From Azospirillum sp. 51_20 (GTDB taxonomy: Bacteria; Pseudomonadota; Alphaproteobacteria; RF32; CAG-239): 39,885 nucleotides of DNA. Of the stretch, positions 32,974-39,885 are shown one piece after another. Within the stretch, counting starts at the first letter, position 1, and each line of letters opens with the position of its first letter. The stretch is from assembly GCA_001917175.1 (NCBI GenBank), contig MNTV01000024.1, forward strand, positions 407 to 40,291, in the 5' to 3' direction. The notes beneath the pieces were generated by a model. The model was not told the origin of the DNA and ran no database searches. It saw nothing but the letters and a program-made list of their open reading frames with translations. The position numbers and the translations under genes were made by a program.

Positions 32974-33513
32974 ATGAAAAAAATGATCTGGGCGCTTATC
33001 TTCGGCGCAATCGCCGTCCTTCCGGCTCACGCGGAGGACTTGGCTATTCCCGCGGCCTCCGGCAACGATGCCGCCGACAGCGCGAAAATCGAACAATACA
33101 TGGAACAGGCCGTCGACAAACAACTTGCGGCCATGCGTTCCTCTTTACCGATGAAAGTCAGCGCCGGCGTCGTCTGGAAAGACGTCGAAAAAAACAAAGA
33201 CGGCCTCCGCTACATCTATCAGATCGACATTGACGCAATGATTTCTTCGCTGCCTGCGGAATTGCGCCAACACATCGACGAAAACAGCAAAAAAGAAGTT
33301 CTCGGCAAAATGAAGTCCACCCTTTGTCCGCAGATCAAGCCGATGCTCTGCGTCAGTCTTGACCTGATAAGCACTTTCAGCCCCAAATTGCAACGGATTA
33401 CCGCCACGTATCTGCAAACGGACGGTTCCGAGTTTGCCGGCTGCAGCTATTCTTTAAACGACTGCGCCGAAGAGCTTGAACAATACAATCAGAAAGTTTC
33501 TGCCGCGGAGTAA
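32974..33513 (+). CDS. Secreted Cys-patterned protein, paralog 1
   Basis: 179 residues. Signal peptide MKKMIWALIFGAIAVLPAHA, then an acidic linker and a helix (IEQYMEQAVDKQLAAM). The core VSAGVVWKDVEKNKDGLRYI resembles the same region of the next gene. The C-terminal half has two Cys pairs (LCPQIKPMLC and CSYSLNDC, both C-x6-C), suggesting two disulfides in the periplasm. ATG at 32974 follows AAAGGAG. Function unknown; a folded periplasmic domain is likely. Confidence 0.75.
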   Translation: MKKMIWALIFGAIAVLPAHAEDLAIPAASGNDAADSAKIEQYMEQAVDKQLAAMRSSLPMKVSAGVVWKDVEKNKDGLRYIYQIDIDAMISSLPAELRQHIDENSKKEVLGKMKSTLCPQIKPMLCVSLDLISTFSPKLQRITATYLQTDGSEFAGCSYSLNDCAEELEQYNQKVSAAE

Positions 33514-33517
33514 TGCC

Positions 33518-33961
33518 ATGAAAACGTTTGCGGCCGCAATTTTCTTTATTTTGTTTTCCTTCTTTCCCGCCGCCGCGCAAACGGAAAACGGCGGTCTCCG
33601 GCGGCTGAGCGACAAAGAGATCGACGCCCAGCTGCGCAATATGCAGGACTTGCTGCCGGTAGAGATACAAAGCGGCATCCGCTGGGTGGACATCAAACGC
33701 AGCGGCAGGGAGATCAAATATACGTACATTGTCAACGTCAATTCCGCCGAATGGAGTGACGGCGAACGAATGGCGATGATGACCAGGCTGCAGGATTTCG
33801 GCTGCCGGCAGCTGCTGCCGGCAATGTGTCAGGGAGCACAGGTTATGTTTGCCTCCGGGCTCACCGCCACCACCACCTACCACGACAGTTTCGGCAACTA
33901 TTTGTTTGACTGCACGTTCAACGAAGAAATCTGCCGGCCGCCGGAAATGCCGGAAGAATGA
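33518..33961 (+). CDS. Secreted Cys-patterned protein, paralog 2
   Basis: 147 residues from the ATG at 33518, 4 bases after the upstream stop. Signal peptide MKTFAAAIFFILFSFFPAAA. The core VEIQSGIRWVDIKRSGREIK aligns with the upstream paralog, and the same two C-x6-C pairs recur (CRQLLPAMC, CTFNEEIC). The acidic helix of paralog 1 is shorter here. The tandem arrangement suggests duplication and possibly a heterodimer. No family is recognised. Confidence 0.75.
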   Translation: MKTFAAAIFFILFSFFPAAAQTENGGLRRLSDKEIDAQLRNMQDLLPVEIQSGIRWVDIKRSGREIKYTYIVNVNSAEWSDGERMAMMTRLQDFGCRQLLPAMCQGAQVMFASGLTATTTYHDSFGNYLFDCTFNEEICRPPEMPEE

Positions 33962-34082
33962 GCTCTGCCGCGACCGCCGGAAATGCCGGCGGTTTCCTGC
34001 CGGCGGCGAAAAATCCGCTTTTCGGGACTGCCGTTTTCCTCGCGAATGTAAAAATTTTTTTAAAAATATACATTAAGCCAAA

Positions 34083-34110
34083 TTAACAATTGCATTTTTC
34101 TCATTATAAG
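34083..34110 (+). promoter_or_regulatory. Probable promoter of the DUF805 gene
   Basis: TTAACA (34083-34088), a 16-base spacer, TATAAG (34105-34110), 48 bases before the ATG. Confidence 0.45.
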
Positions 34111-34157
34111 CGCATTTTAATTAACGAAACCGATTTCATTTTTATAAGGATATCCCA

Positions 34158-34613
34158 ATGGACATTAATGATGTAAAAAACACTTTCGTAAAAGACGTTT
34201 TCCCCGTTTTTACCAAACAGGGCTGGGAAAAATATTTCAAACCGGCGTTCACCAAAGAAGGTTTTAACCGGCACTTTGCGGAAGTGGTCAAAACAATGTA
34301 TACCAACATTGACTTCAAAGGCCGCACCAGCCGTTCCCAATACTGGTACTTTTCCCTGTACTATCTTATTTTGGCGATTGCCGCCGGCATTTTGGACGGC
34401 ATCCTGTTCGGCGGCATCCTCGGCATGCTGCTTTCCCTCGGCCTGTTGCTGCCCAGTCTGGAACTGACCGTCCGCCGCATTCACGACCTCGGCAAGCCCT
34501 GGTTCTGGCTTTTGATCAGCCTGGTGCCTTTCATCGGCGGCATCGCGCTTCTGATTTGGTTCTGCATGCCGGGAGAAACCAAGGCCAACCAGTGGGGCGA
34601 ACCGGTAAAATAA
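34158..34613 (+). CDS. DUF805 family membrane protein
   Basis: 151 residues. An amphipathic N-terminus (about 1-50) precedes the DUF805 core: FKGRTSRSQYWYFSLYY, two or three membrane helices, and TVRRIHDLGKPWFWLL, ending in a short tail (GETKANQWGEPVK). DUF805 proteins are small inner-membrane proteins of unknown function. The first 50 residues are longer than in most members. Own promoter and terminator. Confidence 0.9.
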   Translation: MDINDVKNTFVKDVFPVFTKQGWEKYFKPAFTKEGFNRHFAEVVKTMYTNIDFKGRTSRSQYWYFSLYYLILAIAAGILDGILFGGILGMLLSLGLLLPSLELTVRRIHDLGKPWFWLLISLVPFIGGIALLIWFCMPGETKANQWGEPVK

Positions 34614-34633
34614 GGTTTTCTCCGTTTCTCTGA

Positions 34634-34662
34634 AAAAAGCCGTTTTCACAACGGCTTTTTTT
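34634..34662 (+). terminator. Rho-independent terminator
   Basis: AAAAAGCCGTT pairs with AACGGCTTTTT around TTTCAC or similar, followed by T. It can also serve the converging MFS gene that ends at 34671. Confidence 0.85.
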
Positions 34663-34670
34663 CGTTTTGT

Positions 34671-35837
34671 TCAATTTCCGCCTTTTCCTTTTGTCAAACG
34701 GCGGAAATGCAGGATCATAAACAGTCCGGCCGTCGCCAGCAAAACCCCCGGCGCTGCGGCATAGCGGTAAGAATAACCGGCAGCAATCGGCAAACCGCCG
34801 AGCCAGGCGCCGACGGCATTGCCAAGGTTGAAGGCCACCTGCGCGCCGGAAGCCCCCAGCAGTTCGCCGCCTTCGGCATTGTCAATGATCAGCACCTGCT
34901 CGGGACCGGAAACGCCGAACAGACAGCCGGCGGCAACAAACATCAGCACCGCCGAAGCCGCCGGCACCGCCGCGGCAAAAACGATCAGCAAAAGGCTGAC
35001 CGCCATCACCGCGATAAAAGCCGCCGCCACCGGAACCGCACCGCAACGGTCGGCCAGCTCGCCCGCCAGCAGGTTGCCGACCACCATTCCCGCACCGGCC
35101 ACGACCATCAAATACGTCATTGACGACGGCGCAAAACCGGAAACGTGAACCAGCAGCGGATTAATATAGCTGTACCAACAAAAGACGCCGCCGTTGCCGA
35201 GCATGATCGCTCCCAGCAGAAACCAGGGCGCCGGACGGCCGAGAAAAGCAAACTGGCTTTTCAACCCGTGATCGGGCAGCGGCGGCACCTCCGGCACCAT
35301 CCGCCATACCATGTAAAAGGTATACAAATCCCATGCCGCCACCAAAGCAAACATCGCCCGCCAGGAAAACGCATGGGCAATTGCGGTGCCGAGCGGAATG
35401 CCGAACAAATTGGCAACCGTCATGCCGGCGATCATGATGCTGACCGCCGCCGTCCGGCGCCCCGGCGGCGCAACCTTTTCGGCAATGATGCCGCCGACGC
35501 CGAAAAAAGCGCCGTGCGGCAGCCCCGACACGAAACGCATTGCCAGCATCGCCGCATAATCCGGCGACAAAGCGGCCAGCAGGTTGCCGGCCGTCATCAG
35601 CGCCGCCAGAACCAGCAGCGTCTTTTTCAGCGGCCGGCCGCGGGCGATAAAAATCAGCAGCAGTGCGCCGGCGCAAACTCCCAGCGCATAGGCGGCGACA
35701 AAATGTCCCGCCTGCGGAATGCTGACGTTGAGATCAGCCGCCGCACCGGACAAAACGCTCATCATGCCGAACTCCGACATCCCCAGCCCCAGCGTACCGG
35801 CCGCCAGGGCAAGCAAAGCGGACATGTTTTTCATCAT
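34671..35837 (-). CDS. MFS drug/sugar efflux transporter (AraJ-like)
   Basis: About 388 residues with 12 membrane helices. The N-terminus LGLGMSEFGMMSVLSGAA and the conserved motifs GRPLKKTLL (loop 2-3) and SGLPHGAFFGVGGIIAEK fit the DHA1/AraJ branch. Start chosen at the ATG at 35837, which follows AAGAGGC; an in-frame ATG at 35867 behind GGAGGA is an alternative. Proton-coupled export is inferred; the substrate is unknown. It stands alone between converging and diverging neighbours. Confidence 0.88.
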   Translation of the reverse strand: MMKNMSALLALAAGTLGLGMSEFGMMSVLSGAAADLNVSIPQAGHFVAAYALGVCAGALLLIFIARGRPLKKTLLVLAALMTAGNLLAALSPDYAAMLAMRFVSGLPHGAFFGVGGIIAEKVAPPGRRTAAVSIMIAGMTVANLFGIPLGTAIAHAFSWRAMFALVAAWDLYTFYMVWRMVPEVPPLPDHGLKSQFAFLGRPAPWFLLGAIMLGNGGVFCWYSYINPLLVHVSGFAPSSMTYLMVVAGAGMVVGNLLAGELADRCGAVPVAAAFIAVMAVSLLLIVFAAAVPAASAVLMFVAAGCLFGVSGPEQVLIIDNAEGGELLGASGAQVAFNLGNAVGAWLGGLPIAAGYSYRYAAAPGVLLATAGLFMILHFRRLTKGKGGN

Positions 35838-35972
35838 TTTTTGCCTCTTGTTGAATTTTCCTTTCATAAAAGAATAGTTCCTCCGTTTTCAGATTCAACG
35901 ATTCGGCCGTTTTTTACGACAAATTAACCGTTGCCGGCTAGATTTGAACAAAAACATACGGGAAGAACAAAC

Positions 35973-36716
35973 ATGCTGGAAGCAATTATCGAAATTGTCC
36001 GCGAATGCGGAAAAATCATACTCGACCCGCCGGCCAAAGAAGTCGGCAGCAAAAACCGCAACCCCAAAGACCTGGTTACCTCCTGCGACATTCAAATTCA
36101 GGAAATTCTCAGGCAAAAGCTGACCGCGCTGCTGCCGGAAGCCTCTTTCCTCGGAGAAGAAGGAAGCACAGACTACCGCCGGGACGGATATTGTTTTGTC
36201 TGCGATCCGATCGACGGCACCGTCAACTTTGTAAAAAATTACCGCTGGAGCTGCGTTTCCGTCGCCCTGCTGAAAGACGGACGCCCCCAAACCGGGGTGG
36301 TTTTCAATCCGTTTGCCGACGAACTGTTTACCGCGGAAAAAGGCAAAGGCGCTTTCCTCAACCGACGTCCGATCCGCACTTCCGCCGATTCGCTCGATTT
36401 TTCGCTGGCCGCGTTCGGCACCGGCACTTATGATATGAACCTGACTTGGAAACTGGCTGCCGCCTATTGCGAAACGGCGCTCGACATCCGCCGCAGCGGC
36501 GCCGGCGCACTTGACCTCTGCAACGTTGCCTGCGGCCGCACCGGAATTTTCTGGGAACTGACGCTGAAACCCTGGGACTTTGCCGCCGGAGCGCTGATCG
36601 TCGAAGAAGCCGGCGGCAGTATCAAAAACTATGACGGCAGTCCGCTGACGGATTATTTTGCCGTTCAGAGCGTATTTGCCCTTGCCAATCCGAAAATCCC
36701 GATTCTCAAAGTCTGA
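35973..36716 (+). CDS. Inositol monophosphatase family protein
   Basis: 247 residues from the ATG at 35973 behind GGGAAGAA. Metal and catalytic motifs: GEEG (the E70 site), CDPIDGTVNFV (DPIDGT) and KPWDFAAGALIVEEAGG (WD motif). This is the SuhB/IMPase/CysQ superfamily of Mg-dependent sugar-phosphate phosphatases; residues that distinguish inositol, histidinol and PAP substrates are not decisive by eye. Cytoplasmic. Confidence 0.9.
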   Translation: MLEAIIEIVRECGKIILDPPAKEVGSKNRNPKDLVTSCDIQIQEILRQKLTALLPEASFLGEEGSTDYRRDGYCFVCDPIDGTVNFVKNYRWSCVSVALLKDGRPQTGVVFNPFADELFTAEKGKGAFLNRRPIRTSADSLDFSLAAFGTGTYDMNLTWKLAAAYCETALDIRRSGAGALDLCNVACGRTGIFWELTLKPWDFAAGALIVEEAGGSIKNYDGSPLTDYFAVQSVFALANPKIPILKV

Positions 36717-36739
36717 CCGTCCCGTCTTTTACGGATGCG

Positions 36740-36763
36740 AAAAAAGCCCGGCAAACGCCGGGC
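36740..36763 (-). terminator. Terminator of the 36786 gene
   Basis: GCCCGGC (36746-36752), loop AAAC, GCCGGGC (36757-36763). The minus-strand U-run is TTTTTT. It also stands at the end of the converging phosphatase gene. Confidence 0.85.
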
Positions 36764-36785
36764 CTTAGCACATTGACAGACAACA

Positions 36786-37493
36786 TCAGAGCAGATCGTC
36801 CCTCCAGTCCGAAGCGGTCATAAAGCCGGAAGCGGACGGTGCGGACGCGGACACAGGCTCCGCAAGCTCGCCGGCGATCCAGTCGAACACCGGTGCCGAA
36901 GCCTCTTCAAAACGGCTGACGCCGAGAACATAAGCCGGTTCGGCATAGCCGCTGCCGGCAATGACGACAACTTCCTCCGCATCGGGCCATTCCTCTATCG
37001 CCTCGTTCAACAACTCGATGCGGCTGTTGAAACGCCGGTCGTAACCGCCGACGGTTCCCTGAGGTTCTTCTTTTTCCGTCGTGCCGATGGCAATGTCGAT
37101 CAGACCGTCCAGTTTCCGCATTCGGATTTCCTCTTCGAGAATCTTCTGCGTTTTGTTGGAAACGACGGCCACGACACACCCGCACGCATTGAGCTTCCGC
37201 AAAAACGGCAGGGCGTTTTCGGTCAGCGGCGGCAGCGGCAGACGACGATAGGTCTGGTAAAAAATCTCCCGTGCCCGGCGGCCTTTCTCGTCACCCAGCA
37301 GTTCGCAAAAGCTTTGCCAGATTTTTTCCGGTTGTTCGCCCTGCATGCTTACGGTATCGTCCAACGTCCATCTGGCATGCAAATTCGGATCAACTTCCGC
37401 CAGCATCGCCAAATAAGCCGGATGAACCTTGTTTTCTACAATGTCGGAGACAAGCGCGTTGTCCCATCCCAAGATAAATAATTTATTTTTCAT
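36786..37493 (-). CDS. HAD-like protein lacking the nucleophile Asp
   Basis: 235 residues from the ATG at 37493. The start MKNKLFILGWDNALVSD aligns with the HAD motif I FDxDGTL, but the first Asp (the nucleophile) is Gly; only the second Asp remains. Motif II VVSNKTQ (Ser) is kept. Motif IV is degenerate (IAGSGYAEP). A cap region (residues about 15-90) is present. It is probably a non-catalytic HAD relative, perhaps a binding or regulatory protein. An upstream in-frame ATG at 37550 would add 19 residues but overlaps no better ribosome-binding site. Confidence 0.65.
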   Translation of the reverse strand: MKNKLFILGWDNALVSDIVENKVHPAYLAMLAEVDPNLHARWTLDDTVSMQGEQPEKIWQSFCELLGDEKGRRAREIFYQTYRRLPLPPLTENALPFLRKLNACGCVVAVVSNKTQKILEEEIRMRKLDGLIDIAIGTTEKEEPQGTVGGYDRRFNSRIELLNEAIEEWPDAEEVVVIAGSGYAEPAYVLGVSRFEEASAPVFDWIAGELAEPVSASAPSASGFMTASDWRDDLL

Positions 37494-37719
37494 ATCGTTA
37501 AAAATTTGAGTTTCCGCAAATCTTGTAGCATATATGCAAATTTTTGTCAAACGGCTTTTCCCGTTTTCTCCCGAACGGGGCTCGCAACCTGGCAGATTTC
37601 GGCAAAAAGAAAGGACCGACCCACAATGGACAAAAACAGGTCTTGACTTTCCGTTTAAAACAAATTATGCAAAAGGCGGAAACATATTTATTAAGTCATT
37701 TTTAAAATTTTTTACTATT

Positions 37720-38313
37720 ATGAAAAAGAACCTGTACATTTTCAGACACGGACAAACGGATTTCAACCTGCACAATATCTGGCAGGGCTGTCAATGCAAC
37801 CCGGACCTGAACGAAACCGGCAGAAGACAGGCTTACGAGCTCGGACAAAAACTGTTGCCGCTTAACCTCGAAGTCATCTACGCTTCTCCGCTCAAACGCG
37901 CGCTGCAAACGGCGGAAATCGCTGCCGGACAGATGAAGCCGACGCCTAAAATAGAAATTATTCCCAACCTCAGGGAAGGAAATTTCGGTTTGGCGGAAGG
38001 TTCCCGGATCGGAAAGCTCATGCGCGACTGCCCCGAACTGACGGAACAGATCGTCAATCCGACAAAAGAAACCTGGGACAAGGCATTTCCCGGTCATGAC
38101 AGCGAAAGCAAACACCAGATTTTCGACCGTGTGATCGGCGCCCTCGGAGAAATTGTTCTCTATCCCGGGGACAACATCGGCATTTCCGCCCACGGCGGCG
38201 TCCTGAGCGCCCTGGCCTGCGGACTGGAACTGTCAGACGTCGACTGTGAAAACTGCGCGGTGCTGCACCTGACGTACGACAGGGTTGCCCGCACCTTTGC
38301 CCGTGCCGAGTAA
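37720..38313 (+). CDS. Histidine phosphatase / phosphoglycerate-mutase family
   Basis: 197 residues from the ATG at 37720. The catalytic RHG is in YIFRHGQTDFN, with SPLKRALQTAEIAAG, the acidic site LREGNFGLAEG and the second His in ISAHGGVLSALA. This is the histidine phosphatase superfamily with the GpmB/CobC-like short form. The substrate (phosphoglycerate, a sugar phosphate or cobalamin precursor) cannot be assigned. In-frame sequence upstream to 37534 lacks homology and was excluded. Confidence 0.88.
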   Translation: MKKNLYIFRHGQTDFNLHNIWQGCQCNPDLNETGRRQAYELGQKLLPLNLEVIYASPLKRALQTAEIAAGQMKPTPKIEIIPNLREGNFGLAEGSRIGKLMRDCPELTEQIVNPTKETWDKAFPGHDSESKHQIFDRVIGALGEIVLYPGDNIGISAHGGVLSALACGLELSDVDCENCAVLHLTYDRVARTFARAE

Positions 38314-38320
38314 CGGCTTC

Positions 38321-38370
38321 AAACTCCGCCGCTTCTTATCCTTAACCGGAAAGAACCGGTGGAGTTTTTT
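38321..38370 (+). terminator. Terminator of the histidine phosphatase gene
   Basis: AAACTCCGCC (38321-38330) pairs with GGTGGAGTTT (38358-38367), one G-T wobble, with an inner CCGG/CCGG stem; T-run to 38370. Confidence 0.75.
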
Positions 38371-38427
38371 ATGCCCTCAACCCGAAAAACATCTTTCTGT
38401 TTATCTTTTTTTATCCCTAAATATCCG

Positions 38428-39054
38428 TTACTGGCGGCTGAGACCGTTCAGCCAACTGACAATTTTGTTGTCAACTTCCCGTTCATAACCTTCCGGCAGA
38501 TTGTTGAAGGCGGCCGCGGTATCAACTTCCGCATTTTTTGCTTCTTTAACAAAATCGGCAAAAAAGCTGCCGTAATTGCTGCCCTGAGTGGAAAAAGGAA
38601 CCACGATTCGCCCGCCGAAATCCGTCTGTTTCAGATAAGAAAACAGCGGCGTTGCCATCGTATACCACCAAACCGGCGCGCCGACAAACACGACGTCGTA
38701 AGCTTTCGGATCGGGAAGTTCTCCGGCCAGTTCGGGATATTCCCCGTTTTTCAGCTGTTTTTTCAACGTCAGATAAAACCACGGCGTTTTCTTAAACTTT
38801 TCCCTGGTTTTGATTTCATAAATGTCGGCGCCGGTCTTTTCCCTGATCTTTTCGGCAATCTCGCGGGTATGTCCGTCAAGCGAATAATAAACCACCAGCG
38901 CTTTGCCGAAATGCCCGGTAAATTCCTTTTCCGGACCGGCATACCGCAACATTTCCTCCTTGTTCCCTGCCGCCACCCTCATCAGATGCCAGACGCTCGC
39001 CGCGGCAATGACAACAACGGCGGCAATAACGAAATAAACAACAAACTTTAACAT
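38428..39054 (-). CDS. Membrane-anchored flavodoxin-like protein
   Basis: 208 residues. A single N-terminal membrane helix (about 4-23) precedes a flavodoxin fold: FMN phosphate loop ALVVYYSLDGHTREIAEKI, then VVFVGAPVWWYTMATPL and VVPFSTQGSNYGSFF. This matches flavodoxin_4-type proteins, whose roles in quinone or disulfide reduction are unclear. ATG follows AAAGGAAATTTC. An anchored form on the cytoplasmic side is inferred. Confidence 0.87.
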   Translation of the reverse strand: MLKFVVYFVIAAVVVIAAASVWHLMRVAAGNKEEMLRYAGPEKEFTGHFGKALVVYYSLDGHTREIAEKIREKTGADIYEIKTREKFKKTPWFYLTLKKQLKNGEYPELAGELPDPKAYDVVFVGAPVWWYTMATPLFSYLKQTDFGGRIVVPFSTQGSNYGSFFADFVKEAKNAEVDTAAAFNNLPEGYEREVDNKIVSWLNGLSRQ

Positions 39055-39181
39055 GAAATTTCCTTTCCCGATTTTGTTTTCTCATAATCATATATCTTAA
39101 TCGTTACTTTTCAATAAACGATCGCCGGCACTGCCCGCATCCGGCGGAAAACGACTTTTTCCGGCTTTCCGCAAAAAACAG

Positions 39182-39228
39182 TTGACAATAACAATATATA
39201 GAATATATATTATATATAATTATTGTCA
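39182..39228 (+). promoter_or_regulatory. AT-rich promoter within a 46-bp palindrome
   Basis: TTGACA (39182-39187) is followed by TATATT (39200-39205 region, 17-18-base spacer). The whole stretch is an imperfect dyad with TGACAATAA (39183-39191) and TTATTGTCA (39220-39228) as arms, and a TATATA centre. A dimeric repressor could block polymerase at this site. The ATG is 20 bases downstream. Confidence 0.55.
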
Positions 39229-39248
39229 TATATTGAAAGGATTATATA

Positions 39249-39749
39249 ATGAAACTGTCAGCCCTTCTGCCGGGATTTGTTCTGTTCCCCTTTTCCGCGC
39301 AAGCCAACCCGGCCTGCGTGGTCTGCACGGTTGCCGTCGGCGCCTCGCTGGAAATCGCCCGCCGGCTGGGCATCAACGACAACGTGGTCGGTCTGTGGGC
39401 CGGCGCCATGCTGGCCATTCTCGGCTACTGGACGATCGCCTGGTTTGAAAAGAAAAACTGGCGTTTTGCCGGCCGCGATTTTTGGCTGATCGCCCTGAGC
39501 GTCGCCATGATCGGATTCGTTTATCGGGATATGCTGACATATTCGCCGCAGATTTTTCTGTTTCTTTATATTGATCCGTTTTTGCTTTCCGCCGTCGCCG
39601 GCGCCCTGATGTTCATAGCTTCAATGCAACTATACGGACGGATGAAAACAAAAAACGGCGGACACGCCCATTTTCCGTTTGAAAAAGTCGTTTTGCCGCT
39701 GACGTTCTTAACCGCCGCCAGCGCCGCCATAAACTACTATCCCTATTAA
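39249..39749 (+). CDS. Membrane protein with periplasmic CxxC motif
   Basis: 166 residues, ATG at 39249 after AAAGGATTATATA. A signal-like helix (1-20) is followed by NPACVVCTVAVGASLEIARR, a CxxC next to a Gly/Ala-rich segment, then GLWAGAMLAILGYWTIAW and two or three more helices. It resembles small CPxCTVxVGA membrane proteins seen in candidate phyla and archaea; function is unknown. A thiol-redox or metal-binding role is inferred. It is followed 18 bases later by a second gene. Confidence 0.75.
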   Translation: MKLSALLPGFVLFPFSAQANPACVVCTVAVGASLEIARRLGINDNVVGLWAGAMLAILGYWTIAWFEKKNWRFAGRDFWLIALSVAMIGFVYRDMLTYSPQIFLFLYIDPFLLSAVAGALMFIASMQLYGRMKTKNGGHAHFPFEKVVLPLTFLTAASAAINYYPY

Positions 39750-39767
39750 ATTCCAAGGAGAAAAAAC

Positions 39768-39885
39768 ATGAAAAAAATTCAAAACGTCAAAGAATATGTG
39801 GAAAAGATAGATTCGGCCAAGAAGGTAAACCCGAAGGACCTTTCGTCGGATCAGGACCTGACGATCGGGATCATGAACCTGATTT
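39768..39885 (+). CDS. Partner of the CxxC membrane protein, 3' end beyond the window
   Basis: ATG at 39768 after AAGGAG, 18 bases past the CxxC gene. It reads MKKIQNVKEYVEKIDSAKKV then DLSSDQDLTIGIMNLI and runs off the edge. It has no signal peptide. The short acidic/basic helix pattern is consistent with a soluble protein acting with the membrane protein. Only 39 codons are visible. Confidence 0.65.
   Translation, partial: MKKIQNVKEYVEKIDSAKKVNPKDLSSDQDLTIGIMNLI

Overview
The window reads as a chromosome segment of a Gram-negative bacterium, most likely an alphaproteobacterium. The evidence is a ribosomal operon rpsF-rpsR-rplI, groES-groL, dnaB, murJ, nfuA, comM, a DUF2333 gene, many Sec signal peptides and one lipoprotein. 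Most of the window is moderately GC-rich with frequent AAA/TTT next to CCG/CGG. That style, with many short secreted orphans and large convergent spacers, resembles uncultured gut Rhodospirillales-like genomes. The lineage is inferred from gene content, not demonstrated.

Positions 1 to about 8130 form a clearly AT-rich island ending beside a tRNA-Gly(GCC) gene. It holds a tight three-gene module on the minus strand (nucleotidyltransferase, a nucleotidyltransferase-like/APH-kinase fusion, and a HAD phosphatase running off the left edge). Next come a single-domain tyrosine recombinase and a scrambled remnant of a Mu-like prophage. In the remnant the capsid gene is cut short, the protease/scaffold gene lies in two halves on opposite strands, and the DDE transposase has lost its C-terminus. 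Four copies of a roughly 25-bp motif upstream of the transposase look like transposase-binding sites.

Positions 8.2 to 20.5 kb are core chromosome broken by large convergent spacers. They carry a small membrane protein, a tiny HTH-like gene ended by an in-frame stop, and an operon of lipoprotein, comM and a large Cys-rich secreted protein with a degenerate trypsin-like domain. The rpsF-rpsR-rplI operon follows, with a structured leader. After it lies about 2.8 kb without an intact gene, containing a promoter/terminator pair around non-coding sequence, a dispersed repeat with a conserved hairpin, a decayed IS200-type transposase and two CRISPR-like repeats. Then comes groES-groL.

Positions 20.5 to 26.7 kb are one minus-strand run ending at a strong terminator: murJ, a DUF2333 gene, nfuA, a Bax-like glucosaminidase gene, an MBL hydrolase (gloB-like), a prepilin peptidase and an ion channel. 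Cell-envelope and redox/Fe-S functions are mixed in it.

Positions 26.9 to 39.9 kb hold short transcription units: an orphan gene with a strong promoter, a BI-1 membrane protein, dnaB-ycgN-like-DUF45 with DnaA-box-like sites upstream of dnaB, and an N-formylglutamate-hydrolase-like gene. They also hold two tandem Cys-patterned secreted paralogs, a DUF805 protein, an MFS exporter, an inositol-phosphatase-family enzyme, a HAD protein lacking its nucleophile, a histidine phosphatase and a flavodoxin. The last unit is a CxxC membrane protein with a partial partner gene, under a promoter buried in a long AT-rich palindrome.

No complete new defence or mobile system is evident. The most unusual items are the scrambled prophage with its binding-site array, the pseudoprotease, the conserved-hairpin intergenic repeat, the 27.7-28.0 kb structured repeat block, and the CxxC membrane gene pair with its palindromic promoter.
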